A DNA stretch of 10,897 nt from JASJBU01 sp965372385 (lineage in GTDB: Bacteria > Pseudomonadota > Gammaproteobacteria > Chromatiales > Chromatiaceae), in assembly GCA_965372385.1 (NCBI GenBank), contig CBDVCD010000102.1, positions 1 to 10,897 on the forward strand, read 5' to 3'. The position numbers were made by a program, and so were the translations under genes. Below are positions 1 to 6,134 of the stretch, one piece after another. Each line of letters opens with the position of its first letter. Positions within the stretch are counted from its first letter, which is position 1. The notes beneath the pieces were generated by a model. The model was not told the origin of the DNA. It worked only from the letters and a program-made list of their open reading frames with translations, and searched no databases.

Positions 1-53
1 CATTGTATATTATCGCTTTGCCGAGTAAGGTGCTTCTAGTTCGTCCTTATGGT

Positions 54-76
54 GATTGCCTTAGATCAAGGTAATC
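54..76. promoter_or_regulatory. Candidate operator: 23-bp imperfect palindrome upstream of the sulfur operon
   Basis: Two 9-base arms, GATTGCCTT (54-62) and AAGGTAATC (68-76), are inverted repeats with 8 of 9 positions complementary (58/72 is the exception, G opposite T) around a 5-base centre AGATC. It lies in non-coding DNA about 80 bases upstream of the best promoter candidate and is symmetric enough to bind a dimeric regulator. Within it, TTGCC-TTAG-ATCAA (57-70) matches the FNR/ANR consensus TTGAT-N4-ATCAA at 8 of 10 positions, so an oxygen-responsive regulator is one possibility. It could instead be a hairpin in an upstream transcript, but no T-run follows it. The dyad is read directly; its function is inferred. 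Confidence 0.4.
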
Positions 77-157
77 CCTGGTTTAGGGTTCGGGTTTTCA
101 TTAAAAACAACAAACGATTTTCAGCTTCTCAACCTGATCGCACTTTGAGACGAATTA

Positions 158-187
158 TTGATTTCAGTCAGTGTGAATGGGGATAAT
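158..187 (+). promoter_or_regulatory. Putative sigma70-type promoter of the six-gene sulfur operon
   Basis: TTGATT at 158-163 (4 of 6 to TTGACA) and GATAAT at 182-187 (5 of 6 to TATAAT) are separated by 18 bases. Transcription would begin near 194 and give a 5' leader of about 30-40 bases before the first gene. If right, the ATG at 177 lies upstream of the transcript start and cannot be the start codon, which agrees with its lack of a ribosome binding site. This is consensus matching only. Confidence 0.4.
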
Positions 188-204
188 TGGGACAATAATT
201 GGGA
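181..204 (+). repeat. Two-copy direct repeat, 12-base period, over the -10 region and transcript start
   Basis: The units 181-192 and 193-204 share ATAATTGGGA (183-192 and 195-204) and differ only in their first two bases. The first copy contains the proposed -10 hexamer and the second covers the region just after the proposed transcription start. A roughly helical-turn spacing over a promoter is compatible with a regulator site, but a chance duplication in AT-rich leader DNA cannot be excluded. Confidence 0.4.
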
Positions 205-233
205 AGATAAATCTTACGGAGATGGGTGGTGCG

Positions 234-746
234 GTGAACAGGTCAACTAAATTTCCCCCGGTGCTTTCGGGCGTGCTGATGGGCCTCTCAATGATTGCAG
301 CCTTTGTCATTGCAGGCAGGGGTATCGGCACCAGTGGTTTCCTGACGCGCCTGGTTGCAACAGTGCAGTACGAACTGTTGCCAGAGGTCACAGAAAAAAG
401 CGCCTATTTCGCCCGCTATTTCTTCACTGACACACACCCGCTGGATAACTGGCTGACCTACTTTGCTGTTGGCCTGGTGCTAGGCAGTCTGCTCAGCTCA
501 TTGATTAACAAGAGTTGGAAAGTGGAGGTCCTGCGGGGCGAGCGGATCTCATCCGCCGGGCGTCTCTTCTTCGCCCTGCTCGGCGGGGGGTTGATCGGAT
601 TTGCTGCCAGGCTTTCGCGTGGCTGCGCCAGTGGTCAGGCCCTGGTGGGTGGTGCGGAACTGGCGGTTGGCGCCTGGGCTTTTGCACTCTGTATCTTCGC
701 TGGAGGTTTTGCGGCGGCCTATTTGGTGAGAAAACAATGGATATGA
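234..746 (+). CDS. YeeE/YedE (DUF395) family inner-membrane protein, N-terminal half of a split sulfur-compound transporter
   Basis: This is a 170-residue multi-pass membrane protein of the YeeE/YedE family, whose full-length member TsuA takes up thiosulfate. About four hydrophobic segments are seen (roughly residues 8-30, 72-92, 110-127, 142-165). The family signature, glycine-rich GGGLIGF then ARLSRGCASGQAL, surrounds Cys131, equivalent to the cysteines that hand thiosulfate through TsuA. The protein is half the length of TsuA and is paired with a second half-size member immediately downstream. The GTG at 234 was chosen because the protein then begins with a short basic stretch (NRSTK) before the first membrane segment, with ACGGAG at 216-221 upstream at a long spacing. 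ATG 222 directly abuts that ribosome binding site, and ATG 177 overlaps the likely promoter. It overlaps the next gene by ten bases. The start is uncertain; the family is not. Confidence 0.85.
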   Translation: MNRSTKFPPVLSGVLMGLSMIAAFVIAGRGIGTSGFLTRLVATVQYELLPEVTEKSAYFARYFFTDTHPLDNWLTYFAVGLVLGSLLSSLINKSWKVEVLRGERISSAGRLFFALLGGGLIGFAARLSRGCASGQALVGGAELAVGAWAFALCIFAGGFAAAYLVRKQWI

Positions 747-1531
747 TCGCCCCTCTTGCCAAAACCGGCATTATCACTGAAGTCCAGAATTTGTGGCTAG
801 CAATCCCGATGGGCTTATTGTTTGGCGCGGCCCTGCAGATGGCCGGATTTACCGATGGTCGCAAGATCGGCAGGGCCTTCTATTTCAAGGATACCGATGT
901 ACCCACGGTGATGTTCACCGCTATCATAACCGGCATGTTGGGGTTGTGGGGGCTAAGTCTGATCGGTTATCTCGATATCTCTAAGATCTACTTCATTCCA
1001 ACCTACCTGGTTCCAGTGATGGTGGGTGGCTTTTTGTTTGGTATCGGCATGGTGGTGGGTGGTTACTGCCCAGGCACCGCCTTGGCCTCGAGTGTTACCG
1101 GTAAACTGGATGCCATGGTGTTTCTGATCGGATTTTTTCTCGGCAGTCTGGTGTTTGGCGACCTTTACGAGTTTTGGGTGGAGTTTTACAAGAGTGACTA
1201 CCGGGGTGTTTTACGCATGGACCAGCTGTTTGGCACATCGGTGGGGAGGACCATCCTGATCATGGTACTGTTCGCAATCGTTGTGAGTGTGGGCATGCGG
1301 TTGGTACAACATCTGGTGTGGCACAATGTCCAGCCAATTTCATCGCTTGTTCTCAGATCAACCCAGTATATTCTGGTGGGACTGGCCTTGGTCGTATCCG
1401 TAGGAATGGCCTTTTTCCCCAATGATGCATTTCTCCCTAGCGAAGCGGCTAGAGAACACTACTACATGGTGCCTAGGCCCATACTCGAATTACTGGAAAC
1501 ACAAACGAACATCAAGGCGGAGGCTGAATGA
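737..1531 (+). CDS. YeeE/YedE family inner-membrane protein, second half of the split transporter
   Basis: This 264-residue membrane protein is the partner of the preceding half. Hydrophobic segments lie near residues 16-36, 56-77, 88-110, 125-142, 170-190 and 208-226. The family motif GGYCPGTALAS places a single cysteine, Cys111, in a glycine-rich re-entrant context; it is the only cysteine in the protein. The start is ATG 737, with GGTGAG at 725-730 as ribosome binding site (6-base spacing). The open frame runs further upstream, but those residues lie inside the previous gene out of frame and do not resemble the family. ATG 743 would also overlap the previous stop (ATGA). The last about 30 residues form a hydrophilic tail. 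Each half contributes one motif cysteine, so the two probably form one sulfur-conducting channel. The transported species (thiosulfate, sulfide, polysulfide or sulfite) is unknown. Confidence 0.85.
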   Translation: MDMIAPLAKTGIITEVQNLWLAIPMGLLFGAALQMAGFTDGRKIGRAFYFKDTDVPTVMFTAIITGMLGLWGLSLIGYLDISKIYFIPTYLVPVMVGGFLFGIGMVVGGYCPGTALASSVTGKLDAMVFLIGFFLGSLVFGDLYEFWVEFYKSDYRGVLRMDQLFGTSVGRTILIMVLFAIVVSVGMRLVQHLVWHNVQPISSLVLRSTQYILVGLALVVSVGMAFFPNDAFLPSEAAREHYYMVPRPILELLETQTNIKAEAE

Positions 1532-3726
1532 ACCGGCGAGAATTCATCAAGCTCTCTGGGCTAGTGGGAACAGGCGCGGTAGCGCCATCCATCTTCCTCT
1601 CCGGCTGCAGCCACAGACCCCTGCCGGGTGATGGTCTGGTCAAGAAGACCCCCACCATCTGCGATATGTGTTTCTGGAAGTGCGCCGGATTCGTCCATAG
1701 CGAAAACGGTGTGCCCTGGAAGGTGGTGGGCAATCCGGAGGATCTGCACAGCTCCGGCAGATTCTGTACCCGCGGTACCGGTGGACTTGGCGCCTATCTG
1801 GATCATGACCGGTTGAAGACACCGCTGATCCGCCATGTGGATAAAGATGGCCAGCAGACCTTTCGGGAGGCCAGCTGGGAGGAGGCGATCGACCTGATTG
1901 CGCAGGGTATGCGCAGGATTGCCGAGCAGCACGGTCCGGATAAGCTGGCCCTGTTGCATCATGGTACCGGCGCTCGTCATTTCGAACACCTGATCCGGGC
2001 CTATGGCTCCGACAGTCACGCCGAGCCGGCCTTCGCCCAGTGCCGTGGCCCCCGTGACGTGGCTTTCCGGATCACCTACGGTGATATTCTCGGCTCGCCG
2101 GAACGCACTGACATGGCCAACTCCGACTGTATCGTGTTGATCGGTTCGCATATCGGCGAGAACCTGCACAACGGTCAGGTGCAGGACCTGAGCCGGGCGC
2201 TGGAGAGAAATGCCAGTCTGATCACGGTGGATCCGAGATTTTCCGTGGCGGCGAGCAAATCCAAGTTCTGGCTGCCGATCCGGCCGGGCACGGATATCGC
2301 CCTGCTGCTGGCCTGGATGCATGTGATCATCAAGGAAGAGCGCTATGATCGCGACTTTATCGAACAATACACCATCGGTTTTGAGCAACTGGAGGAGCAT
2401 GTCCGCGGTTTCACCCCCGAATGGGCCTATCTGCAGACCGGACTCAAGCCCGCATTGATTCGTGATACCGCGCGGGAGATGGCACGGCATGCCCCCGCCA
2501 CCCTGGTTCACCCCGGCCGGCATACCACCTGGTACGGTGACGACACGCAACGCGGCAGGGCCATGGCGATCCTCGCGGCCTTGCTGGGATCCTGGGGCCG
2601 CAAGGGCGGCTTCTATATCCAGGAGAAGGTCAAGCTACCCAAATACCCCTTGCCGGACTATCCGAAACCCGCCAGTGAATCTCATGTGGTGGCGCACAAG
2701 GGGCTTTTCCCACTGGCGCATAAAACGGTAAGCCAGGCGTTGATCGAGGCCTCCGCCGGTGAGGATGCGTTCTATAAAGGCTGGATCGTCTACGGCACCA
2801 ATCTGCCCTGCTCGATTCCGGGTATCCGCCCTAAACTCAGGGAAGCGGCGGAAGCCCTTGAGCTCATTGTGGTGGTGGAAACCATGCCGGCGGAAATCAC
2901 CGGTTATGCGGATGTCATTTTGCCCGAGTGTACCTACCTGGAGCGCTATGACGTGCTGCGTAACTCCGGAGCACGGAAGCCGTCCCTGGCGTTGAGGATG
3001 CCGGCCTTCGAACCCCGCTATGACAGCAAACCGGGCTGGTGGATTGCGCGCAAGATCGGACTGGCGCTGGGCCTGGAAAAATATTATCCCTGGCAGGATT
3101 ACAAAGAAGTGCTGGATTGGCAGCTGCAACAGGTGGGAAGTTCACTGGAAGAGATGCAACAGATCGGGATCAAACAGTTCCCACGCAAGGGTCCCCTGTA
3201 TATCAGGGCGGGAGAGCACCCGCGTTTCTGGACCCCCAGTGGTAAGATCGAGCTCTATTCCCAGCAGCTGGCGGATGCAGGGTTTGATCCAATGCCACGC
3301 TATACCCAGCAAGTGGAGCCGCCCAAAGACTACTATCGGCTCAATTATGGACGCATGCCGGCGCATACCTTCGGCCGCACCACCAACAATCCGCTGCTGT
3401 TCCAGCTGGCGCCGGAAAACACGCTGTGGGTGAATCCCCTTATTGCCAAGCAATGGAAACTGGAAAGCGGTGCCTATGTCCGCTTGCGGAACCAGGATGG
3501 CATCACCAGTAATCCGGTGAGGGTGCGGGTGACTGAACGGACCGGGTTGGATGCGGTATTCATGGCCCATGGCTTCGGTCAGCGTTCCAAAAAGATGCAC
3601 CTGAGCTATGGGGTCGGTGCGGATGATTCAGAACTGATGAGCCGGCTACTGATTGACCCGATCATGGGCGCCACCGGGATGCGTGGCAATTTCGTGACCT
3701 TTGTCAAAGAGTCGGGGAAGGCATAG
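1528..3726 (+). CDS. Tat-exported molybdopterin oxidoreductase, Psr/Phs (polysulfide/thiosulfate reductase) type catalytic subunit
   Basis: This 732-residue protein is close in size to PsrA/PhsA. The N-terminus NRREFIKLSG is a twin-arginine export signal, followed by a hydrophobic stretch and LSGC (24-27), which also fits a lipobox, so a Tat lipoprotein is possible. Cys45, Cys48, Cys52 and Cys80 are spaced to hold the proximal [4Fe-4S] cluster. Cys172, in AQCRGPRD, sits where the molybdenum-ligating cysteine is expected in this family. Central molybdopterin domains follow, then a C-terminal dinucleotide-binding domain from about residue 600 (HTFGRTTNNP, then KLESGAYVRLRNQDG). The enzyme should act in the periplasm with the two next genes as electron-transfer and membrane subunits. 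It overlaps the previous gene by ATGA and ends directly against the next start. The Tat signal and size argue against cytoplasmic SoeA. Selenate, antimonate and similar reductases belong to the same superfamily, so the substrate is inferred only from the sulfur-related neighbours. Confidence 0.9.
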   Translation: MNRREFIKLSGLVGTGAVAPSIFLSGCSHRPLPGDGLVKKTPTICDMCFWKCAGFVHSENGVPWKVVGNPEDLHSSGRFCTRGTGGLGAYLDHDRLKTPLIRHVDKDGQQTFREASWEEAIDLIAQGMRRIAEQHGPDKLALLHHGTGARHFEHLIRAYGSDSHAEPAFAQCRGPRDVAFRITYGDILGSPERTDMANSDCIVLIGSHIGENLHNGQVQDLSRALERNASLITVDPRFSVAASKSKFWLPIRPGTDIALLLAWMHVIIKEERYDRDFIEQYTIGFEQLEEHVRGFTPEWAYLQTGLKPALIRDTAREMARHAPATLVHPGRHTTWYGDDTQRGRAMAILAALLGSWGRKGGFYIQEKVKLPKYPLPDYPKPASESHVVAHKGLFPLAHKTVSQALIEASAGEDAFYKGWIVYGTNLPCSIPGIRPKLREAAEALELIVVVETMPAEITGYADVILPECTYLERYDVLRNSGARKPSLALRMPAFEPRYDSKPGWWIARKIGLALGLEKYYPWQDYKEVLDWQLQQVGSSLEEMQQIGIKQFPRKGPLYIRAGEHPRFWTPSGKIELYSQQLADAGFDPMPRYTQQVEPPKDYYRLNYGRMPAHTFGRTTNNPLLFQLAPENTLWVNPLIAKQWKLESGAYVRLRNQDGITSNPVRVRVTERTGLDAVFMAHGFGQRSKKMHLSYGVGADDSELMSRLLIDPIMGATGMRGNFVTFVKESGKA

Positions 3727-4272
3727 ATGACACTTCGATATGCAATGGTGATCGATACCCGGATCTGCATTGGTTGCGGGGATTGCGTGGTGGCCTGCAA
3801 GACCGAAAACAAGGTGCCCGCGGGCCTGAACCGGGACTGGATCGTGGAGGCCACCTCCGGCCGCTATCCGGAGCTACACACCGAATTCCGCTCCGAGCGC
3901 TGCAATCACTGTTCCCATGCCACCTGTGTGAGCATGTGTCCGACCGGCGCCAGTCACCTTTGGCGCGATACCAATATCGTGCTGGTGGATGCCAATAAAT
4001 GCACCGGTTGCAAGGCTTGTATCGCCGCCTGTCCCTACGATGCGCGCCTGATCATGCATCCGGAGGGCTATATAGAGAAATGCACCTTCTGTCACCACCG
4101 GGTGGAGCAGGGTCTGGATCCGGCCTGTGTCTCCACCTGTCCGACCCGCTGCATGTATTTCGGTATCCTCAACGACCCGGGCAGCCAGGTGAGCCGTCTG
4201 CTGCAAACGCGCAGTTACAAAACCCTGATGCCGGAGACCGGTAATCAGCCCAATGTCTACTATCTGATCTGA
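3727..4272 (+). CDS. PsrB/PhsB-type ferredoxin subunit with four [4Fe-4S] clusters
   Basis: This 181-residue electron-transfer subunit carries sixteen cysteines in four ferredoxin-like groups: 14/17/20/24 (CIGCGDCVVAC), 59/62/67/71, 92/95/98/102 (CTGCKACIAAC) and 119/122/134/138. This is the standard arrangement for the DmsB/PsrB/NrfC family and is full length. There is no signal peptide, as expected for a subunit exported folded with its Tat-bearing catalytic partner. It would wire the molybdenum centre to the NrfD-type membrane subunit. Its ATG follows the preceding TAG with no gap, and GGGGAAGG at 3714-3721 lies inside the end of that gene, so translation is probably coupled. An extra cysteine, Cys142, lies just after the last cluster. 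Confidence 0.93.
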   Translation: MTLRYAMVIDTRICIGCGDCVVACKTENKVPAGLNRDWIVEATSGRYPELHTEFRSERCNHCSHATCVSMCPTGASHLWRDTNIVLVDANKCTGCKACIAACPYDARLIMHPEGYIEKCTFCHHRVEQGLDPACVSTCPTRCMYFGILNDPGSQVSRLLQTRSYKTLMPETGNQPNVYYLI

Positions 4273-4280
4273 GAACCGGC

Positions 4281-5306
4281 ATGCTGGAAGAACTCCTGGT
4301 CACCCCCCGATTCAACCCGAAGGTCGATCCGTCGCTGGGCATCTGGACCTGGGAGATCTCGGTCTACCTGTTTTTTGGCGGCCTCACCGCCGGCATTATC
4401 ATCTTCGCGGCGCTGGCGCTGTTGAAACAAAGGGATGGAGAAAAGAGCTTCTCCGCCGACAGTCTCGCCCTATGGGCGCCGATTGCCCTCTCGCTGGGAA
4501 TGACCACCCTGTTTCTCGATCTCGAGCACAAGCTCTTTGTGTTTCGCTTTTACACCGCCTTTATACCCACCTCACCCATGTCCTGGGGCGCCTGGGTGCT
4601 GATGATCATCTACCCGGTGGCCATCCTGCAGATCCTCTCCACCCTGCGGCCGGGTTATCCCAGGGTGGCGGGACTGGTGGATCGTTTCAGTCTGGGCAGA
4701 TGGGTGCTCGATCTGGCCTATCGCCTCAGGCGGGCCGTTGCCGTTGTCGCGATACCTTCGGCGGTGGCCCTGGGTATCTATACCGGTATTCTGTTGAGTG
4801 CCTTCAACGCGCGTCCCTTCTGGAATACCGGCCTGTTGGGAATATTGTTTCTGATCTCCGGGCTTTCCGCGGCAGCGGCGTTCATCATCCTCATGGCTAA
4901 GGACAAGGCCGAGAAGCGTTGGTATGTGCAGGTGGATCTTGGTCTGATTCTGGTCGAGCTGGTGCTGGTTGGCCTGATCCTGATCAATCTGGCGACCGGA
5001 TCCCAGCAGCATCTGCAGGCACTCTCCTACCTCACCTCCCTCAACGGCTATGCGCTGGTGTTCTGGGGGCTGTTTATCGGCCTGGGGCTGGTGCTGCCCT
5101 TGGTGGTAGAATTCCTCGAACTCGTGAAGGAACACCGAACCATGGCCCTGCTGGGACCGATACTGGTCCTGCTGGGCGGTTATGTATTGAGGCATGTGAC
5201 GGTCAATCTCGGGCAGGAGACATCCTGGCAGGATTACCCGACGGAACACAATCCGCAACTGCTGGAGCGGGTCAGAACAAGTTACCAAGATGAGGAATTG
5301 AAGTGA
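4281..5306 (+). CDS. nrfD: NrfD/PsrC family membrane anchor, quinone-interacting subunit
   Basis: This 341-residue polytopic protein has eight predicted membrane helices (about 23-45, 61-80, 98-120, 150-173, 182-205, 217-239, 254-278, 288-308). Family landmarks include LDLEHK (80-84) after helix 2, SPMSWGAW (98-105) at helix 3, YTGILLSAF (167-175) and the closing GGYVLRHVTVNLGQ. In the Psr, Nrf and related complexes this subunit binds quinone and exchanges electrons with the four-cluster ferredoxin subunit, encoded here eight bases upstream. GAG at 4271-4273 offers a weak ribosome binding site, so coupling with the previous gene is likely. The last 30 residues are a hydrophilic tail. Whether it reduces or oxidises quinone depends on the unknown substrate. 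Confidence 0.92.
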   Translation: MLEELLVTPRFNPKVDPSLGIWTWEISVYLFFGGLTAGIIIFAALALLKQRDGEKSFSADSLALWAPIALSLGMTTLFLDLEHKLFVFRFYTAFIPTSPMSWGAWVLMIIYPVAILQILSTLRPGYPRVAGLVDRFSLGRWVLDLAYRLRRAVAVVAIPSAVALGIYTGILLSAFNARPFWNTGLLGILFLISGLSAAAAFIILMAKDKAEKRWYVQVDLGLILVELVLVGLILINLATGSQQHLQALSYLTSLNGYALVFWGLFIGLGLVLPLVVEFLELVKEHRTMALLGPILVLLGGYVLRHVTVNLGQETSWQDYPTEHNPQLLERVRTSYQDEELK

Positions 5307-5956
5307 AATTGAATAGAAAATCGATGATGCGGTTGCAAGGGCTGCTGCTGACGTTTGTTGCCGCCGGTCTGGTCAGCGGTTGTGGTGAAAAGAGTGCTGA
5401 AGTGACGCCCGTTCTGGAGATCATCGCCCAGGCCGCGGTCAAACAGCAGGACAGGGTAACGTCGGAACAGATGGCGGACTGGATCATCAGCAAAAAGCGG
5501 GACTACCTGTTGCTGGATATTCGCCATGGGGAGGAGTTCGGCAAAGGCCATATCGAAGGCGCGGAGAATATCCCACTCGCCAGCCTGGTGCTGACGGATA
5601 CCCTCGCTGCCTTACCACGGGAGCGCAAACTGGTGGTCTATGCCAATGGTTCCGAACAGGCGGCCAAGGCGAGTGTGCTGCTGCGGGTGGCGGGTTTCGA
5701 TGCCTATCTGTTGCTTGGCGGCTATAACCACTGGCAGGAGCGGATCCTGAACCCGGACATCCCCGCGCAAGCGGCGGATGACGAGAGCCCGGAAGCGGCC
5801 CTGAAGCGCGCGATCAGCTGTTATTTCGCCGCTCCCGGTGAGCGCACCGTGATGGAGCTCAAGCCACGAGAGGTTGAGCAACCCAAGGGATTCATCCCGC
5901 CATTGGCGCCAGCCGGGGCTGAAGGGCAACGACCCCCGGCGGATGAAGGCTGCTGA
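5303..5956 (+). CDS. Rhodanese-like periplasmic lipoprotein lacking the catalytic cysteine
   Basis: This 217-residue protein starts at GTG 5303, overlapping the previous stop as GTGA, with GAGGA at 5292-5296 as ribosome binding site. A basic N-terminus, a hydrophobic core and VSGC (24-27) form a lipoprotein signal; Cys27 would be lipidated. A rhodanese fold covers about 52-150: YLLLDIRHGEEFGKGHIEGA (68-87), then the active-site strand KLVVYANGSEQAAKA (109-123), then LLLGGYNHWQ. The catalytic cysteine expected after VVY is Ala114, so persulfide transfer by the classical route is not possible. Two other cysteines follow in a C-terminal extension, Cys173 (AISCYF) and the very last residue, Cys217, after a proline-rich stretch. 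It may be a scaffold, a sulfur-binding chaperone, or a carrier using a tail cysteine for the upstream enzyme. That role is inferred from position. Confidence 0.87.
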   Translation: MKLNRKSMMRLQGLLLTFVAAGLVSGCGEKSAEVTPVLEIIAQAAVKQQDRVTSEQMADWIISKKRDYLLLDIRHGEEFGKGHIEGAENIPLASLVLTDTLAALPRERKLVVYANGSEQAAKASVLLRVAGFDAYLLLGGYNHWQERILNPDIPAQAADDESPEAALKRAISCYFAAPGERTVMELKPREVEQPKGFIPPLAPAGAEGQRPPADEGC

Positions 5957-5961
5957 CCGGC

Positions 5962-5990
5962 GTAGGTCGGGCATGCTTTTTGTGCCCGAC
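5962..5990. repeat. REP-like element 1 (5' GTAG plus short hairpin)
   Basis: GTAG at 5962-5965 is followed by GTCGGGCA (5966-5973) and its perfect inverted copy TGCCCGAC (5983-5990), with a 9-base loop containing TTTTT. It begins six bases after the stop of the rhodanese-like gene. A GTAG tetranucleotide in front of a palindrome is the hallmark of REPs mobilised by RAYT transposases. A short run of T lies in the loop, not after the stem, so a classical terminator is less likely, although the hairpin could still protect the operon's 3' end. Confidence 0.55.
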
Positions 5991-6035
5991 ATTGATTGGT
6001 ACGGTTTCCCTGTCAGCTCCCAATCAAACAGCGAC

Positions 6036-6108
6036 GTAGGTCGGGTTAGACGCGCAACGGCACAAAACCTGAATCTGGTACAAAGCTTTGTGCGCGATGT
6101 AACCCGAC
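6036..6108. repeat. REP-like element 2 (5' GTAG plus long hairpin), same orientation as element 1
   Basis: GTAG at 6036-6039 leads into GTCGGGTTA (6040-6048), which pairs perfectly with TAACCCGAC (6100-6108). Inside the 51-base interval two alternative inner stems exist: CGCGCA (6051-6056) with TGCGCG (6091-6096), or GCACAAA (6060-6066) with TTTGTGC (6087-6093). They share bases and exclude each other. It shares GTAGGTCGGG with element 1. It sits between two converging genes, about 26 bases from the ABC transporter stop. Confidence 0.55.
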
Positions 6109-6134
6109 AAAGCATCTAGCAGAATCGGCAGGTG

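Noticed and set aside
76..88. Small hairpin CCCT/AGGG in the leader
   Set aside because: A four-base stem is too short to carry meaning and overlaps the end of the stronger dyad.
177..233. Longer N-terminus for the first YeeE/YedE protein, starting at ATG 177
   Set aside because: There is no ribosome binding site, it lies before the likely -10 element, and the added residues do not resemble the family start.
515..736. Longer form of the second YeeE/YedE protein starting at ATG 515
   Set aside because: These 74 codons lie out of frame inside the previous gene and are Arg/Trp/Cys/Gly-rich, unlike the family. ATG 737 has a good ribosome binding site.
1561..2550. 329-codon open frame on the minus strand
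   Set aside because: It is antisense to the well-supported molybdoenzyme gene, has no recognisable domain, and is explained by codon bias of the sense gene.
4572..5288. 238-codon open frame on the minus strand
   Set aside because: It is antisense to the NrfD-type gene. Its Gln/His/Arg-rich low-complexity composition is typical of a shadow frame.
1528..5306. Sulfite-oxidising SoeABC complex
   Set aside because: SoeA is cytoplasmic and considerably larger. This catalytic subunit is Psr/Phs-sized and carries a Tat signal.
5966..5990. Rho-independent terminator after the sulfur operon
   Set aside because: The stem is good, but its T-run is in the loop and no T-tract follows. The GTAG prefix and the second similar element fit a REP better. 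A terminating role is not excluded.
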